From Azoarcus sp. PA01 (GTDB lineage: Bacteria > Pseudomonadota > Gammaproteobacteria > Burkholderiales > Rhodocyclaceae), in NCBI GenBank assembly GCA_001274695.2, contig LARU01000005.1, positions 162,856 through 226,855 of the forward strand: DNA of 64,000 nt, written 5' to 3'. The notes under the pieces were generated by a model. The model saw only the letters and a program-made list of their open reading frames with translations, was not told the DNA's origin and ran no database searches. Positions 29,174-37,662 of this stretch are shown piece by piece. The translations under genes were made by a program, and so were the position numbers. The stretch's first letter is position 1. Every line of letters begins with the position of its first letter.

Positions 29174-29198
29174 AAAAAACTGCCTCGGCATGAGGCGG
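29174..29198 (-). terminator. Intrinsic terminator of the leftward tra operon
   Basis: Read on the minus strand, GCCTC-ATGCC-GAGGC is followed, after AG, by six T. It starts about 25 bases past the traC stop and separates the transfer operon from the toxin-antitoxin pair. Confidence 0.75.
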
Positions 29199-29222
29199 GC
29201 TAGGGTAAGAGAGTTGCATCAG

Positions 29223-32200
29223 TCACGCGATCCGCGCCGTGCGCCTCGGCTTCTGCTCGTGTTCCTGAACGTGCTTCTTCTCCTGCGCCTGGGTGCGCTC
29301 GCGCTTCTCTTCGGCCTCGCGGATCACACGGCCGACCTCGGCTTTCACTTGGCGTTCGACCCCTTCCCTGCCGAGCGCGCTGCGCGTCGCAAGATCGTTG
29401 AAATCGGTATGCGCCTTCATCTGCTCCAGCGCGGCCAGTTGCTTGTCACTGAGCTGGGCGCGTTTCAGCTCGGCCGTCTGCTGCTCGGTGAGCTTCCCCC
29501 CCTCGGGGTCCTTCTGCGCGTCCTCCAGGGCCTTGGTGGCCCGCAAGTGCTCCCGGTAGATGTGCGGGGTAATCGGGGCCAGGGCGGCCGGGTAAGCGTT
29601 CTCACCCGGCGCGAAGATCGGGAAGAAGGCTTTCCCGTCCACGGCCTTTGCGGCTTCCTGGGCCTTCAAACGGCCGGAATTGACGCCCTGCGTCAGCTCC
29701 AGTTGCCGGTCGTCGTCGCCCAAGATGATTACCGGCTTGTCGGGAAACTTCTCGTGCAGAGCCTGGGCCACTGCGGGCAGATTCCCGGAATCAAACGCCG
29801 CGACGGTGGCGAAGCCCAGCGCCTCGGCGTTGGTGGCCGCCGTCGCGTACCCTTCGGAAAGGACCAGCGCCGGGGCCTGGGCCAGCGCGTCCATGCCGCC
29901 GACCGGATGGAAGCAACCTTCCTTCTTGCTGTCCTTGGCGAAGCGTTTGGTGCCGTCGTCCTGGATGTACTGCATCGTCCACTGCTTGCCATCGACGTCG
30001 AAAGCCGGGATGTAGGTCTTCTGCCCGTCCTTGTCGGTGAAGACCCCGGTATGGGCCTGAATGCCCTTGTTGCGCATGTAAGGGGTCAGATCGCCAACCG
30101 GCACCAGGTCGGCCATCTGCTTGCCGACGCGCTGCGCGCTCGCTTCGTGCAGGCGGTCTTGCTCTTCGGCACGGGCGACCAGCTTGCTCGCTGCCTCGGC
30201 CGCCAATTTGGCCTTCTTCTGGGGATCGAGGGAATAGCCCTTCGACTTCCATTTCATCTCGATCCCGGTGCGGTTGTTCTTGATGTAGCCGGCGGGATGG
30301 CCGTCCAGGTGGCCGACATAGAATCCCGCCTGCTCGCCCTTCTTGTCACCCTCAACGCCGATCCGGTGCTTCGCACCGTCCATGTTGGGGTGCTCGCCGT
30401 TCACATCGCAGCCCATCGAACGCAAGGCATCGGCGAACTCTTCGCGGGGGCTCATCGCGGGGGCCTGCTGCGCCGGCACGTTGTCGGGGAACCAGCGTTG
30501 CAGCTTCTCCATGTCGGCCTTTGGCCCGACATACCAGGACTTCGCCGCCTTGTCCCAAGCGGCGCCGGCCGCCTTCGCGGCGCCGCGCTCGCCATATGGG
30601 ACGGCCAGATAGACGCGCTCCTGGGCGGCCTTCTGGCCTGCGCCCTGGTCTTGGGCCGGCATGTCGGCTGTGCGGGCCTGGGCGGCTCCTTGCGCCCATT
30701 TGGCGAAGGGCGCTGCGTCGACACCGGACGGGACGTACCAGGACTGTTCCTTGCGGTCCCAGCGCGCCCCGAGGGCCTTGGCCTCGTCCTTCTCCTTGTA
30801 CGGAACATCGAGATAGGTCCGCTCGTCCTGGGCGTGCCGATCCGCCGCCTGCTTCTGCTGCTGCTCCAGCTCGGCGATCCGCTTCTGCATGTCCGCGTCG
30901 TTGAGCGTCGCGTTCATTTCCGCTGCCTTGCGCGCCTCTTTAGCCGCTGAAATGTCCTCGTCCGTGCTGCTGGGATCTCGCCGAACCCGATCCTCATGCG
31001 CGCGAGCCAGGATCGCGTCCCGCTCGTGCTCGTTGTCGGTCGAATTGGCAACGACAACCGCCAGACGGTATGCAAGCTGCTCGGCATCCTTGGGAGTGTC
31101 AAAGTCCTTCACGACTTCGAAGCGCCCATCGGCGCGTTGGGTATAGACGCTCCAGAACTCAGGGGCGACGCCCAAGTCTGCCGCAGCTGCCACGAACCAT
31201 TCGCCGTCCACCTCATGCTCCGCATTGGCCTGAACCTGGATCACCCCATTCCAGTCGTGCGGCAGTCGCTCTTTGGGCGGCAGATCGAAAACATCGCTCG
31301 CCGCAACATCGAACGCTCCCATGTCCCCCATCTTCCGGACCTCGGCAACGCGCGCTTCCCGTAGAAGCTGTTCCACCGGCTCGATGACCGCCTCGATCTG
31401 CGCGTCCAGGGCATCGACATCCGCCGGCAGCTCATGCCGTGTCCAGAACTTGTTTTGCGTGTTAAGCGGCTGCATCGCATTAAGGACATTGGTGGCGCGC
31501 TCGATCTGAGCAAGGTTCGCGGTATCGAGGGCGTGCGCCAGCGTGCCACGCTCCAGGTGTCCCATCGTCCACGCCTCGGCTACATCCGGGGCCGCTTCTT
31601 GCTGCGGTGCCTGCTGCATGCTCGCCTCCTGTCCTTGTTGCATGATCTGGAAGAGCTGTTCGGCCTTCAATGTGAACGCCTGGACCAACCCTTTGCGCTC
31701 CAGATAGGGGGCACCCATTTCCGAGTGCTCCGGGTTAATGCCGAACACGGGGGAAAGGCGATCATGCGCCTTCTCCCAAAACTGGCCGGGATCGTGCCCC
31801 GTGACGCTGCCCACGGTCGTCAAGCCTCGGCTGCGCAAGGCTTCCTCCAGGGTTGCCCCCTGCAAGGCTTCGTAGTGGCTGAAAGTCAGGGCCGGGTCGT
31901 TAAGGACTTCGACGATGTCCACCGCCAACGCTTGGGCAACGGTGGCTTCCTCGTGCGCCTGGCTCTGCCCTTGGCCCTGCTCCTGCACCTGTTGTTGCTC
32001 GAAGGCCATCACATAGTCCTTGATCTTCTCGGCCTCGGCCGAGGCCCGGAAGATCTCCAGCGGGTCGTCCTCCAAAGCCTTGATCCACGAACCGACATAC
32101 GCGGCATGCTGGCCGGGATCATGGCCGATGCCCAGCTCGTCGCCGACAATCATTGACGTGATCTCCGCGCGCAACTCTTCCTTGGCGTACCCCTCGCTGC

Positions 32201-32879
32201 CGAACGGGTGCACCAGATCGCGGTCCAGCCGGGACGCGTGCCCGGTCCAGTGCCCGAGCTCGTGCAGCGCCGTCGCATAGTAGTTGTCGGCGGTCTGGAA
32301 CTGGCCCCGGTCAGGAAGGTGGATGCTGTCGGTCGCCGGCCGATAGAAGGCGCGATTATTCTCGCCGTGGCGGATGACTGCCCCCGAAGCTTTCAGGATG
32401 TGCTCGGCCCGCTCGACAGCATCCCACGTCTGTTCCTTGCGCTCGATGAGCGGAAGACCCTCGATCTGTTCCGCATTGAAAACGGTGGCGAAGAACACGC
32501 GCGGCCGCTCCAGCATCACGCTTTGCTTGACCGGCTCGCCGTCGCCATCCAGGACGGGCTTGCCGTGCTCGTCCCGCTTCTCCTGCTCTTCGCTGAACTT
32601 CCAGTATTGAACGGGGGTACCCTTCTCACCCTTGCGGACCTGGGCGCCGGCCGCCGCCGCCTGCTTGTAGGTCATCCAGCGGTTATCCGTGCGCCCCTGG
32701 CTCATCAGGTGGATCGCGTTGATGCCCTTGTACCGCTTGCCAGTCGTAGGATTGAACGGCAGGAAGCCGCCGGGCTCTCCAGGCTCCCAAGGCCGTTGCC
32801 ACGGCGCCGTGCCCGCCTTGAGCTGTTCAATCAAGTTCTCCGCGACCGTTTCATGGAACGGTTTCTTGGCCTCTGCCAT
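29223..32879 (-). CDS. traC: TraC-type primase with ArdC antirestriction and zincin domains
   Basis: This multidomain protein has 1,218 residues. An ArdC/DUF1738 ssDNA-binding domain (about 1-130, TAPWQRPW...YRGIN-like KGINAIHLM) is followed by a zincin metallopeptidase with HELGHWTGH (about 225-235). After a long helical linker come two DUF5710-type repeats (DRKEQSWYVPSG and DKAAKSWYVGPK), and a Toprim-bearing primase region with LSEGYATAATNAEALG and IILGDDDRQ. RP4 TraC is the primase moved into the recipient with the DNA. The ATG at 32879 has caggaggg upstream; a longer reading adds 18 residues without a ribosome site. It carries a near-match KorB operator internally. Confidence 0.88.
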   Translation of the reverse strand: MAEAKKPFHETVAENLIEQLKAGTAPWQRPWEPGEPGGFLPFNPTTGKRYKGINAIHLMSQGRTDNRWMTYKQAAAAGAQVRKGEKGTPVQYWKFSEEQEKRDEHGKPVLDGDGEPVKQSVMLERPRVFFATVFNAEQIEGLPLIERKEQTWDAVERAEHILKASGAVIRHGENNRAFYRPATDSIHLPDRGQFQTADNYYATALHELGHWTGHASRLDRDLVHPFGSEGYAKEELRAEITSMIVGDELGIGHDPGQHAAYVGSWIKALEDDPLEIFRASAEAEKIKDYVMAFEQQQVQEQGQGQSQAHEEATVAQALAVDIVEVLNDPALTFSHYEALQGATLEEALRSRGLTTVGSVTGHDPGQFWEKAHDRLSPVFGINPEHSEMGAPYLERKGLVQAFTLKAEQLFQIMQQGQEASMQQAPQQEAAPDVAEAWTMGHLERGTLAHALDTANLAQIERATNVLNAMQPLNTQNKFWTRHELPADVDALDAQIEAVIEPVEQLLREARVAEVRKMGDMGAFDVAASDVFDLPPKERLPHDWNGVIQVQANAEHEVDGEWFVAAAADLGVAPEFWSVYTQRADGRFEVVKDFDTPKDAEQLAYRLAVVVANSTDNEHERDAILARAHEDRVRRDPSSTDEDISAAKEARKAAEMNATLNDADMQKRIAELEQQQKQAADRHAQDERTYLDVPYKEKDEAKALGARWDRKEQSWYVPSGVDAAPFAKWAQGAAQARTADMPAQDQGAGQKAAQERVYLAVPYGERGAAKAAGAAWDKAAKSWYVGPKADMEKLQRWFPDNVPAQQAPAMSPREEFADALRSMGCDVNGEHPNMDGAKHRIGVEGDKKGEQAGFYVGHLDGHPAGYIKNNRTGIEMKWKSKGYSLDPQKKAKLAAEAASKLVARAEEQDRLHEASAQRVGKQMADLVPVGDLTPYMRNKGIQAHTGVFTDKDGQKTYIPAFDVDGKQWTMQYIQDDGTKRFAKDSKKEGCFHPVGGMDALAQAPALVLSEGYATAATNAEALGFATVAAFDSGNLPAVAQALHEKFPDKPVIILGDDDRQLELTQGVNSGRLKAQEAAKAVDGKAFFPIFAPGENAYPAALAPITPHIYREHLRATKALEDAQKDPEGGKLTEQQTAELKRAQLSDKQLAALEQMKAHTDFNDLATRSALGREGVERQVKAEVGRVIREAEEKRERTQAQEKKHVQEHEQKPRRTARIA
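30939..30951. promoter_or_regulatory. Near-match KorB operator inside traC
   Basis: TTTAGCCGCTGAA differs at one position from the IncP-1 KorB operator TTTAGC[CG]GCTAAA. It may be a degenerated or weak site. Confidence 0.4.
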
Positions 32880-32883
32880 GACA

Positions 32884-33123
32884 TCAACCCTCCTGCCGCT
32901 CGGTCGGAACGGTCGCGTCAACCAGATCAACATCGCTGTCGAGCGCGTCTTGTTCGCTCAAGGCGTCTTCCGCGAAGGCGCCAACGCGCTCGGCCTCATC
33001 CGGATCGAACTCGGCCTGATAACCGGGTGTCTGGGCGTCGATCAGCTTCTCGCGGATCACGTCCATCGCATTCATCAGATCATGGAGGATCGCGGCTTTG
33101 GGATCGGTAATCTCCTCTGTCAT
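32884..33123 (-). CDS. traD: Small acidic conjugation protein, TraD position
   Basis: This 79-residue, strongly acidic protein reads [27 protein letters not shown] and ends [21 protein letters not shown]. It lies between the primase and topoisomerase genes, the place of RP4 traD, whose function is unknown. The ATG has aggag at the right distance; longer reading upstream overlaps traE without support. The traD name rests on position only. Confidence 0.6.
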   Translation of the reverse strand: MTEEITDPKAAILHDLMNAMDVIREKLIDAQTPGYQAEFDPDEAERVGAFAEDALSEQDALDSDVDLVDATVPTERQEG

Positions 33124-33128
33124 GGTCA

Positions 33129-35210
33129 CTACTCCTGTTCGTGGTTGTTGTGGCGGCTGGCGCTGTAGTCGGGTCTGTCCTTGAGTTTCGGGTTCTTGCT
33201 CTCGGGATAGCTCTGCTTGCACATCGGGAAGTTGCTACACGCCCACCAGAAGACGCCCGGCTTCTTGGTGGGCCGGCGGATCAGGCCGTGCCCGCACGCC
33301 ATGCACTTGTAGAGGCTGGAAATCGGCAAGGCCTCGCGGCCGCCGGTAATGGTCACGGCGCCGTCGTTCGCCTTCGCTACCTGGTCGCGAATGAAAGCCT
33401 CTTGCTTGGCGCTGAAGGCCGCCAGCTCGGCGGTGCCCTGCTCGATGCCCTTCAACATGCGTTCGTAGAGGGCAGTCAGAACGGGGCTCTTCACCACTTC
33501 CGGCAGGGCGTCGATCATGCTGCGCCCCAAAGTCGTGCTAACGATCTGCTTACCCTTGGATGCCAGGAACTCGCGGCGTTTCAGCTCGGAAATGATGGAT
33601 GCACGGGTGGCGGACGTACCGATGCCGTCGCCCTCTCGCAGCATCTTCTTGTGCTCCGGATCAGGCACAAACTTATGGATGTTCTCCATCGCCCGGATCA
33701 GCGTGCCCTCGGTGAAACGGGCCGGCGGCTTCGTCTTGGCATCCTTCCGGGTGGCGTGCTTGCAGGTCACGCCGTCGCCCTTCTTCATGGCGGGAAGGCT
33801 CTGGTTCACGCTCTCGTCGGTGTCCTTGTCCGCGTCCTGCTCGTCGACTTCCTGATACACGTCGCGCCATCCGTTGCGGGTAACAACCTTGCCAGCGGCA
33901 ACGAAGGTTTCCCCCTCGATATCTACGCCGACCGTAGTGCTCAGGTACTCATGGACGGGATAGAACTGCGCCAGGTACACCCGCACGATCAGGTCATAGA
34001 TGTTGCGCTCCTTCTCGCTCAGGCCGGCCTTGCTGCCCTTGTGCAGGGTCGGGACGATCCCGTGGTGCGCGGTGATCTTCGAGTCGTCCCATGTCTTGGA
34101 CTGCAAGCGCGGATCGGCGCCGGCCACCAGGCCGGCCAGCTCCGCGTTCACGTGCTGAATCGCCTCGAGGACGCGGGGCACGTCGGCGTGCTGCGACTCG
34201 GGCAGGTAGGCGCAATCGGTACGGGGGTATGAAGTCAGCTTGTGGGTTTCGTAGAGCGCCTGGCAGGCGTTCAGCACGTCCTCGGCGCTGTACCCGAACT
34301 TGTTGGAAGCGAGCAGAGTGATGTCCGACAGTGCGAACGCGAGCGGCTGGTGCTGTTTCTTGGCTTCTTGCTTGTATTCCGCGACGGCGCCGGCCCTGCC
34401 CGTCACCTTCGCCACCAGCGCATTTGCCGCGGCGGTGTCGACGAGCCGCCCCTCGGGATCAAGGCCCGGCTGATTCTCCTTCGCTCGCCAGGAGGCGAGA
34501 AAAGCGCCGCCAGGATGCTGAATCTCGGCCCGGATGGTGTGATACGGGACCGGCTTGAACGCCTCGATTTCCCTGTCTCGAGCGACAATGAGGGCAAGGG
34601 TCGGCGTCTGCACACGGCCCACCGTGAGGAGCGCCCGCGAGCCGCCGCGCTTCGCGCGCAGGGTATAGGCGCGACTGAGGTTCATCCCGATCAGCCAGTC
34701 GGCCCGCTGCCGCCCCCGCGCGGCAGCGGCCCAGCAACGATAAGCGCCGTTGTCCTTGAGAGCGGCAAGGCCACGCTTCACGGAAACGGAATCCTGGGCG
34801 GATACCCAAAAGCGGCGCGCAGGCTTGTTGCAACGGAAGTATTCCAGGACCTCATCGACCAGCAATTGGCCTTCGCGGTCGGGGTCGCCGGCGTTGACGA
34901 TCTCGGCGGCTTCCTTGAGCAGCTTGCCGATCACGGCGAGCTGCTTCTTCGCGTCGTCCTTCGGCTTGAGAAGCCAGTCGGTCGGGATGATGGGCAGCTC
35001 GTCGATCCGCCAGACTTTCTTGCCGCTGCCGTTGCGGGGCATCTCGTCGGGCGTGTAGTCGTCGGGTTCGGCCTGTTCGAGCATATGCCCGAAGCACCAG
35101 GTCACGGTATCGTTGCCGCACTGGATGAAGCCGTGGCCTTTTCCGGTCTGACCCAGCTCGCTTGAGATGGCCTTTGCGACGGACGGTTTTTCCGCGATGA
35201 ACAATCGCAT
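33129..35210 (-). CDS. traE: TraE-type DNA topoisomerase III (TopB-like)
   Basis: This 693-residue type IA topoisomerase has a Toprim domain ([13 protein letters not shown] and [17 protein letters not shown]), the core with [14 protein letters not shown] and the catalytic Tyr in [17 protein letters not shown]-terminal zinc ribbon ([12 protein letters not shown]...CSNFPMC) completes it. Its length is that of plasmid TopB/TraE proteins. It removes topological links during plasmid transfer or replication. It lies five bases from traD in the leftward transfer operon. Confidence 0.93.
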   Translation of the reverse strand: MRLFIAEKPSVAKAISSELGQTGKGHGFIQCGNDTVTWCFGHMLEQAEPDDYTPDEMPRNGSGKKVWRIDELPIIPTDWLLKPKDDAKKQLAVIGKLLKEAAEIVNAGDPDREGQLLVDEVLEYFRCNKPARRFWVSAQDSVSVKRGLAALKDNGAYRCWAAAARGRQRADWLIGMNLSRAYTLRAKRGGSRALLTVGRVQTPTLALIVARDREIEAFKPVPYHTIRAEIQHPGGAFLASWRAKENQPGLDPEGRLVDTAAANALVAKVTGRAGAVAEYKQEAKKQHQPLAFALSDITLLASNKFGYSAEDVLNACQALYETHKLTSYPRTDCAYLPESQHADVPRVLEAIQHVNAELAGLVAGADPRLQSKTWDDSKITAHHGIVPTLHKGSKAGLSEKERNIYDLIVRVYLAQFYPVHEYLSTTVGVDIEGETFVAAGKVVTRNGWRDVYQEVDEQDADKDTDESVNQSLPAMKKGDGVTCKHATRKDAKTKPPARFTEGTLIRAMENIHKFVPDPEHKKMLREGDGIGTSATRASIISELKRREFLASKGKQIVSTTLGRSMIDALPEVVKSPVLTALYERMLKGIEQGTAELAAFSAKQEAFIRDQVAKANDGAVTITGGREALPISSLYKCMACGHGLIRRPTKKPGVFWWACSNFPMCKQSYPESKNPKLKDRPDYSASRHNNHEQE

Positions 35211-35224
35211 TGTCCTGTCCTCCC

Positions 35225-35761
35225 TTACCAGGTAATGACTGGGGAAACGACGGTCTGGATCTGCGAACGATTGATGGGGCCGAAGTAACGGCCATCGAAG
35301 GACGTGCCGCTGACGTCGGACATGAGCAGCACTTCGGCGGCGCGAAGGGTGTAGCGGTCTGCGTGGAACCTGGGCAGCGGACGTCCGCCAGCGTCGACAG
35401 CCCTGGGGGCACTCATGGGTAGCAGTTCGCCATTGACGCGTACGCCCTCGTTGGATACGGCGACGTCATCACCTTTAGCCGCTAAAACGCGCTTCATCAT
35501 GTAGCCGTAGCCGCCGGGGCAAAAACCGGCGCCGATGTAGCCTCGCTCTCGCGCTTCGTTGAAGACCTGGACTTGCGGCGGACAGAACAAGACATAGGCG
35601 CCCTTCTCCACCGCTGCGCGGCTCGTCCAGTACAGGCCGACCGGGATGCTCTTCGTGGTGTTGATGCGAGCGCCGGCCGCATAGGCCAGCGCCGCACCGG
35701 CCATGCTGACCGCGCCGACCAGCGCCACCCCCGCGGCGATCCTCTTGAAGAGGGTGCTCAT
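35225..35761 (-). CDS. traF: TraF-type S26 protease (pilin-cyclising)
   Basis: This 178-residue protein has an N-terminal membrane segment (about 8-30), the catalytic Ser in NTTKSIPVGLYW (Ser38) and the general-base Lys in MMKRVLAAKGDDV (Lys90). The 52-residue spacing equals that of RP4 TraF Ser37/Lys89. In RP4 TraF processes and circularises the TrbC pilin. No trbC is present in this window, so its substrate is missing locally. The start overlaps the traG stop by four bases. A perfect KorB operator lies within the gene. Confidence 0.9.
   Translation of the reverse strand: MSTLFKRIAAGVALVGAVSMAGAALAYAAGARINTTKSIPVGLYWTSRAAVEKGAYVLFCPPQVQVFNEARERGYIGAGFCPGGYGYMMKRVLAAKGDDVAVSNEGVRVNGELLPMSAPRAVDAGGRPLPRFHADRYTLRAAEVLLMSDVSGTSFDGRYFGPINRSQIQTVVSPVITW
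35474..35486. promoter_or_regulatory. KorB operator inside traF
   Basis: TTTAGCCGCTAAA is a perfect match to the 13-bp IncP-1 KorB operator, lying in the coding sequence of traF. No korB gene is visible in this window. Confidence 0.8.
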
Positions 35762-37662
35762 ATCGTGATCCCCTCCCCTGCTTCCGCAAACTGGATCAGG
35801 CGATCACTGGCTTTCGGCGCCTCCACCGCAGCGCGCGCCTGGAAGACCGGATCTTTGAAGTAGAGCGGTTGCTTGCCGTAAATGGCGGGATAACCGGCCA
35901 CGTACACCACCATGTCGCCCGCCTCTTCGATGTGGCCGTCCGCGTTCTTCCGAGGACCGGGCATCCGCAAGCACTCATCCGGTGTCAGCAAGGGGCGCTG
36001 CACTTCTTGGAACGTGCGGGAAACCTGCCCGAGCATCGCGGCCGTGCGGCGCCCGCTGGTCGTGATCTGCTCCTTGACTACGGTGGTCTGTCCGGTCAGC
36101 CGAGACAGGTGTTCGGCAGTCTCCATACGGTTCGGGGGATAGGCGTTGTGCACATGGCAGTTGGAGGTGATGGTTTCATCGGGTCCGTACCCCGTTTCAC
36201 GGCTCTTGAGTTGGTTGATGTCCTGGCAGATCAGGTAGCACTTGATGCCGTAGCCCGCCACGAACGCCATCGACTCTTGCACGATCTGCAATTTCCCAAG
36301 GCTGGGAAACTCATCGAGCATCAGCAACAGCCGGTGCTTGTAGTGCGCCACCGGCCGCCCATTCTCGAAATCCAACTTGTCCGCAAGCAGACGGACAACC
36401 ATGTTCACCATGACGCGAACCAAGGGCCGCAGCCGATCCTTGTCATTGGGTTGCGTGACGATGTAGAGCGTCACCGGGTCATCCGAATGCATCAGATCGC
36501 GGATGCGGAATTCGGAGCGACTCACGTTGCGGGCCACGACGGGATCGCGGTACAGGGCGAGGTAGGACTTCGCTGTAGACAGGACCGAGCCCGCTTCTTC
36601 CTCAGGCCGATCCATCATGTCGCGGGCGGTGGAACCGATGGCAGGATGGTTCTGCCCGGCGACGTGCCCATAGGTCGCCATCTCCATCCACAGCTCGCCA
36701 ATGTCGCGGTTCGGATCGGCCAGCATCGCATCGACCGATGGCAGCGTGGCCGTGGTGGTGTCATCTTTCGCTTTGTAGAGCGCGTGAAGGATCACGCCGA
36801 CCAAGAGTGCAAACGCCGTTTTCTGCCAATGCGAACCCAAGCCCTTCCCGTCCGGGTCGACAATCAGGGTCGCGAGATTCTGAACATCGCCAACCTCGTA
36901 ATCAGTACCCAGCCGGATTTCGTCCAGCGGATTCCAGCACACGCTCCCGTTCGCAGTAGCCGGCTCGAACCGCAGCACCTTGTTCTTGGCGTGCTTCTTC
37001 CTCCACCCGGCAGTCATTGCCCACAGCTCGCCTTTCAGATCGGTGACGACGGCGCTGGCATCCCAAGACAGCATCGTCGGAACAACCAAGCCGACACCTT
37101 TGCCCGAGCGGGTAGGGGCATAGCTCAAGACGTGTTCCGGGCCGTTATGGCGCAGGTAATAGAAATTCCCGCCCTTGTCCTCCCAGCCGCCGACATAGAC
37201 GCCCGTGGACAGGGCAGCGTCCTTGCCCCTGACAACATCGAAGAGGCGGCGGGGCCGGGGCAGCAATCCGGCCGCCTGGAGGTCTTTCTTCCCGGCCCAA
37301 CGTGCGGAGCCGTGCAGGTACTCGTTCGCCTTCGACGAGTTCGAGGACACGACTTTCGCCACCGCCACGCCCAGCAGCCCGACCGTGGAAACCATCAGGC
37401 CGATACTCCCCGCCTGCATGATTTCGTTCGGATAGTGGGAATACCACTTCGAGGCCCACTCGAGGATCGACCACGGCGCATAGACGTGGTTGAAATGGTC
37501 GCCGAGGTTCGCCGGGTAATTGAAGGTGTGGGCGAAAAATTGAGTAGCAGACTGCAATCCCCCCCCAAGCGACACCGCCCCGAGCACGGGCAACAACTTG
37601 CCGCCCGCGCCTTTCTTGGTGCGAACTTGAGGCCCGACCGCATTGTTCATCTTGATCTTCAT
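35758..37662 (-). CDS. traG: TraG/VirD4-type conjugative coupling protein
   Basis: This 634-residue membrane ATPase has N-terminal membrane helices (about 28-45 and 80-105), Walker A APTRSGKGVGLVVP (about 182-195) and Walker B LLLMLDEFPSLG followed by the T4CP signature around YLICQDINQLK. The protein brings the TraI-DNA relaxosome to the type IV secretion channel. It is fused by four-base overlaps to both traI and traF. It is intact and of normal RP4 TraG length. Confidence 0.95.
   Translation of the reverse strand: MKIKMNNAVGPQVRTKKGAGGKLLPVLGAVSLGGGLQSATQFFAHTFNYPANLGDHFNHVYAPWSILEWASKWYSHYPNEIMQAGSIGLMVSTVGLLGVAVAKVVSSNSSKANEYLHGSARWAGKKDLQAAGLLPRPRRLFDVVRGKDAALSTGVYVGGWEDKGGNFYYLRHNGPEHVLSYAPTRSGKGVGLVVPTMLSWDASAVVTDLKGELWAMTAGWRKKHAKNKVLRFEPATANGSVCWNPLDEIRLGTDYEVGDVQNLATLIVDPDGKGLGSHWQKTAFALLVGVILHALYKAKDDTTTATLPSVDAMLADPNRDIGELWMEMATYGHVAGQNHPAIGSTARDMMDRPEEEAGSVLSTAKSYLALYRDPVVARNVSRSEFRIRDLMHSDDPVTLYIVTQPNDKDRLRPLVRVMVNMVVRLLADKLDFENGRPVAHYKHRLLLMLDEFPSLGKLQIVQESMAFVAGYGIKCYLICQDINQLKSRETGYGPDETITSNCHVHNAYPPNRMETAEHLSRLTGQTTVVKEQITTSGRRTAAMLGQVSRTFQEVQRPLLTPDECLRMPGPRKNADGHIEEAGDMVVYVAGYPAIYGKQPLYFKDPVFQARAAVEAPKASDRLIQFAEAGEGITI

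Noticed and set aside
29049..30950. 633-residue open frame on the plus strand opposite traC
   Set aside because: It is the antisense of a gene with clear domains; Leu/Arg/Gly/Val bias and no motif of its own.
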